Source: Blastomonas natatoria (lineage in GTDB: Bacteria; Pseudomonadota; Alphaproteobacteria; Sphingomonadales; Sphingomonadaceae). From it: a stretch of 64,000 nucleotides of DNA. This document shows positions 63,358 to 64,000 of this stretch, piece by piece (position 1 is the stretch's first letter; each line of letters starts with the position of its first letter). The notes beneath the pieces were generated by a model that worked only from the letters and a program-made list of their open reading frames with translations, was not told the DNA's origin and ran no database searches. The translations under genes were made by a program, and so were the position numbers. The stretch covers positions 1 to 64,000 of the forward strand of contig NZ_QJJM01000011.1 in assembly GCF_003201955.1 (NCBI RefSeq). The letters are read 5' to 3'.

Positions 63358-64000
63358 ATGATGAAACCTTTGCACAAGATTGGCGCTGTGGTCGGGACGA
63401 CAGCGCTTAGCGTATTCACTGCAGCCCAGGCCTGGGCTGCGACCGCTGCGCCGGCTGTTGCCGAAGTGACCGAAACCGTGACCGAGGCAGCAGCCGAAGT
63501 CGTACCCGTGGTCGACAAGGGCGATACCGCCTGGATGATCATGGCAACCGTCCTGGTAATGGCGATGATCGTTCCGGGTCTGGCCCTGTTCTATGGCGGT
63601 CTGGTGCGCACGAAGAACATGCTCTCGGTACTGACCCAGGTCATTGCCGTCGCCAGCCTCGCGATGATCATCTGGGTCATGTACGGCTATGGCCTGGCCT
63701 TTGGCGGCGATGCCAACCAGTTCATCTCGACCGGCAAGTTCTTCCTGGCGGGCGTGACTGCGGACTCGACCGCCGCCACCTTCTCCGAAGGTTTCCAGAT
63801 CCCCGAATTCGTGTTCATCGCGTTCCAGATGACCTTCGCGGCCATCACGGTGGCACTGGTCATCGGCGGTCTGGTGGAGCGCATGAAGTTCTCGGCGCTC
63901 ATGGTCTTTGCCATCGTGTGGCTGACGATCGTCTATTTCCCGATCGCGCACATGGTCTGGTATGCAGGCGCGACGCCTGAAACCACCGGCCTGCTGTTCG
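63358..64000 (+). CDS. amtB: Ammonium transporter AmtB, N-terminal part
   Basis: The gene starts at ATG 63358 (or the adjacent ATG at 63361), 12 bases after the glnK stop, behind AAGGGGA. It runs off the window end, so only 214 residues are visible. A long signal or N-terminal leader (T-A-A-Q-A-W-A-A) and an alanine-, valine- and glutamate-rich stretch precede the first Amt helix (D-T-A-W-M-I-M-A-T-V-L-V). The Amt pattern P-G-L-A-L-F-Y-G-G-L-V-R and the later F-Q-M-T-F-A-A-I-T are clear. It imports ammonium. Confidence 0.95.
   Translation, partial: MMKPLHKIGAVVGTTALSVFTAAQAWAATAAPAVAEVTETVTEAAAEVVPVVDKGDTAWMIMATVLVMAMIVPGLALFYGGLVRTKNMLSVLTQVIAVASLAMIIWVMYGYGLAFGGDANQFISTGKFFLAGVTADSTAATFSEGFQIPEFVFIAFQMTFAAITVALVIGGLVERMKFSALMVFAIVWLTIVYFPIAHMVWYAGATPETTGLLF

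Overview
The window is a GC-rich alphaproteobacterial chromosome segment. Gene content and protein style point to the order Sphingomonadales (Sphingomonas, Blastomonas, Sphingopyxis or Erythrobacter-like): a TonB-dependent receptor, a cyo quinol oxidase next to RegB/RegA, many acyl-CoA enzymes and glutathione S-transferases, tight stop/start overlaps and several families of palindromic intergenic repeats. No rRNA, complete tRNA or CRISPR array was seen. The genus is an inference from remembered homologues, not from a search.

Layout. Positions 1-3127 are the right end of an integrated element. They hold the 3' part of an IS3-family transposase and its terminal repeat, a reverse transcriptase whose 3' end was cut off by that IS, an excisionase-like gene, a frameshifted tyrosine integrase and a 3' fragment of tRNA-Arg(CCG) that marks the attachment site. 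Chromosomal genes follow. A TonB receptor and a small transporter unit (3.4-7.3 kb) precede a seven-gene overlapping operon, cyoABCD-surf1-regB-regA (7.5-14.2 kb), which starts behind a perfect FNR/FixK-type box. Next come mtgA, a DUF192 gene and recX, a lone fatty acyl-AMP ligase, and a TelA/YqiJ/flotillin membrane-stress cluster (18.4-22.8 kb). A set of small proteins, transporters, GST, an ATPase, acyl-CoA dehydrogenase, Sua5, an NDUFAF7-type methyltransferase and lgt fills 22.8-34 kb. An acyl-CoA ligase, glnD, a class III nucleotide cyclase, a second acyl-CoA dehydrogenase and a pair of unrecognised genes follow (34-44 kb). Then GST, GFA, ankyrin, SCO1, YcgN, YgjP-like peptidase and parDE genes reach 48.8 kb.

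The most striking block is 48.8-58.1 kb. Two giant genes on the minus strand form an operon. The upstream gene encodes a 1830-residue trifunctional propionyl-CoA synthase and the downstream gene a 1229-residue bifunctional malonyl-CoA reductase. Together they would convert malonyl-CoA through free 3-hydroxypropionate to propionyl-CoA, which is the reductive half of the Chloroflexus 3-hydroxypropionate cycle. From memory, these proteins are known in few alphaproteobacteria, such as Erythrobacter NAP1.

The right end holds a divergent class A beta-lactamase-like lipoprotein, nadB, a lipoprotein, an ABC ATPase, and glnK-amtB behind a near-perfect sigma-54 promoter and an NtrC half-site pair. GlnD encoded at 35.8 kb would be the enzyme that uridylylates this GlnK at Tyr51.
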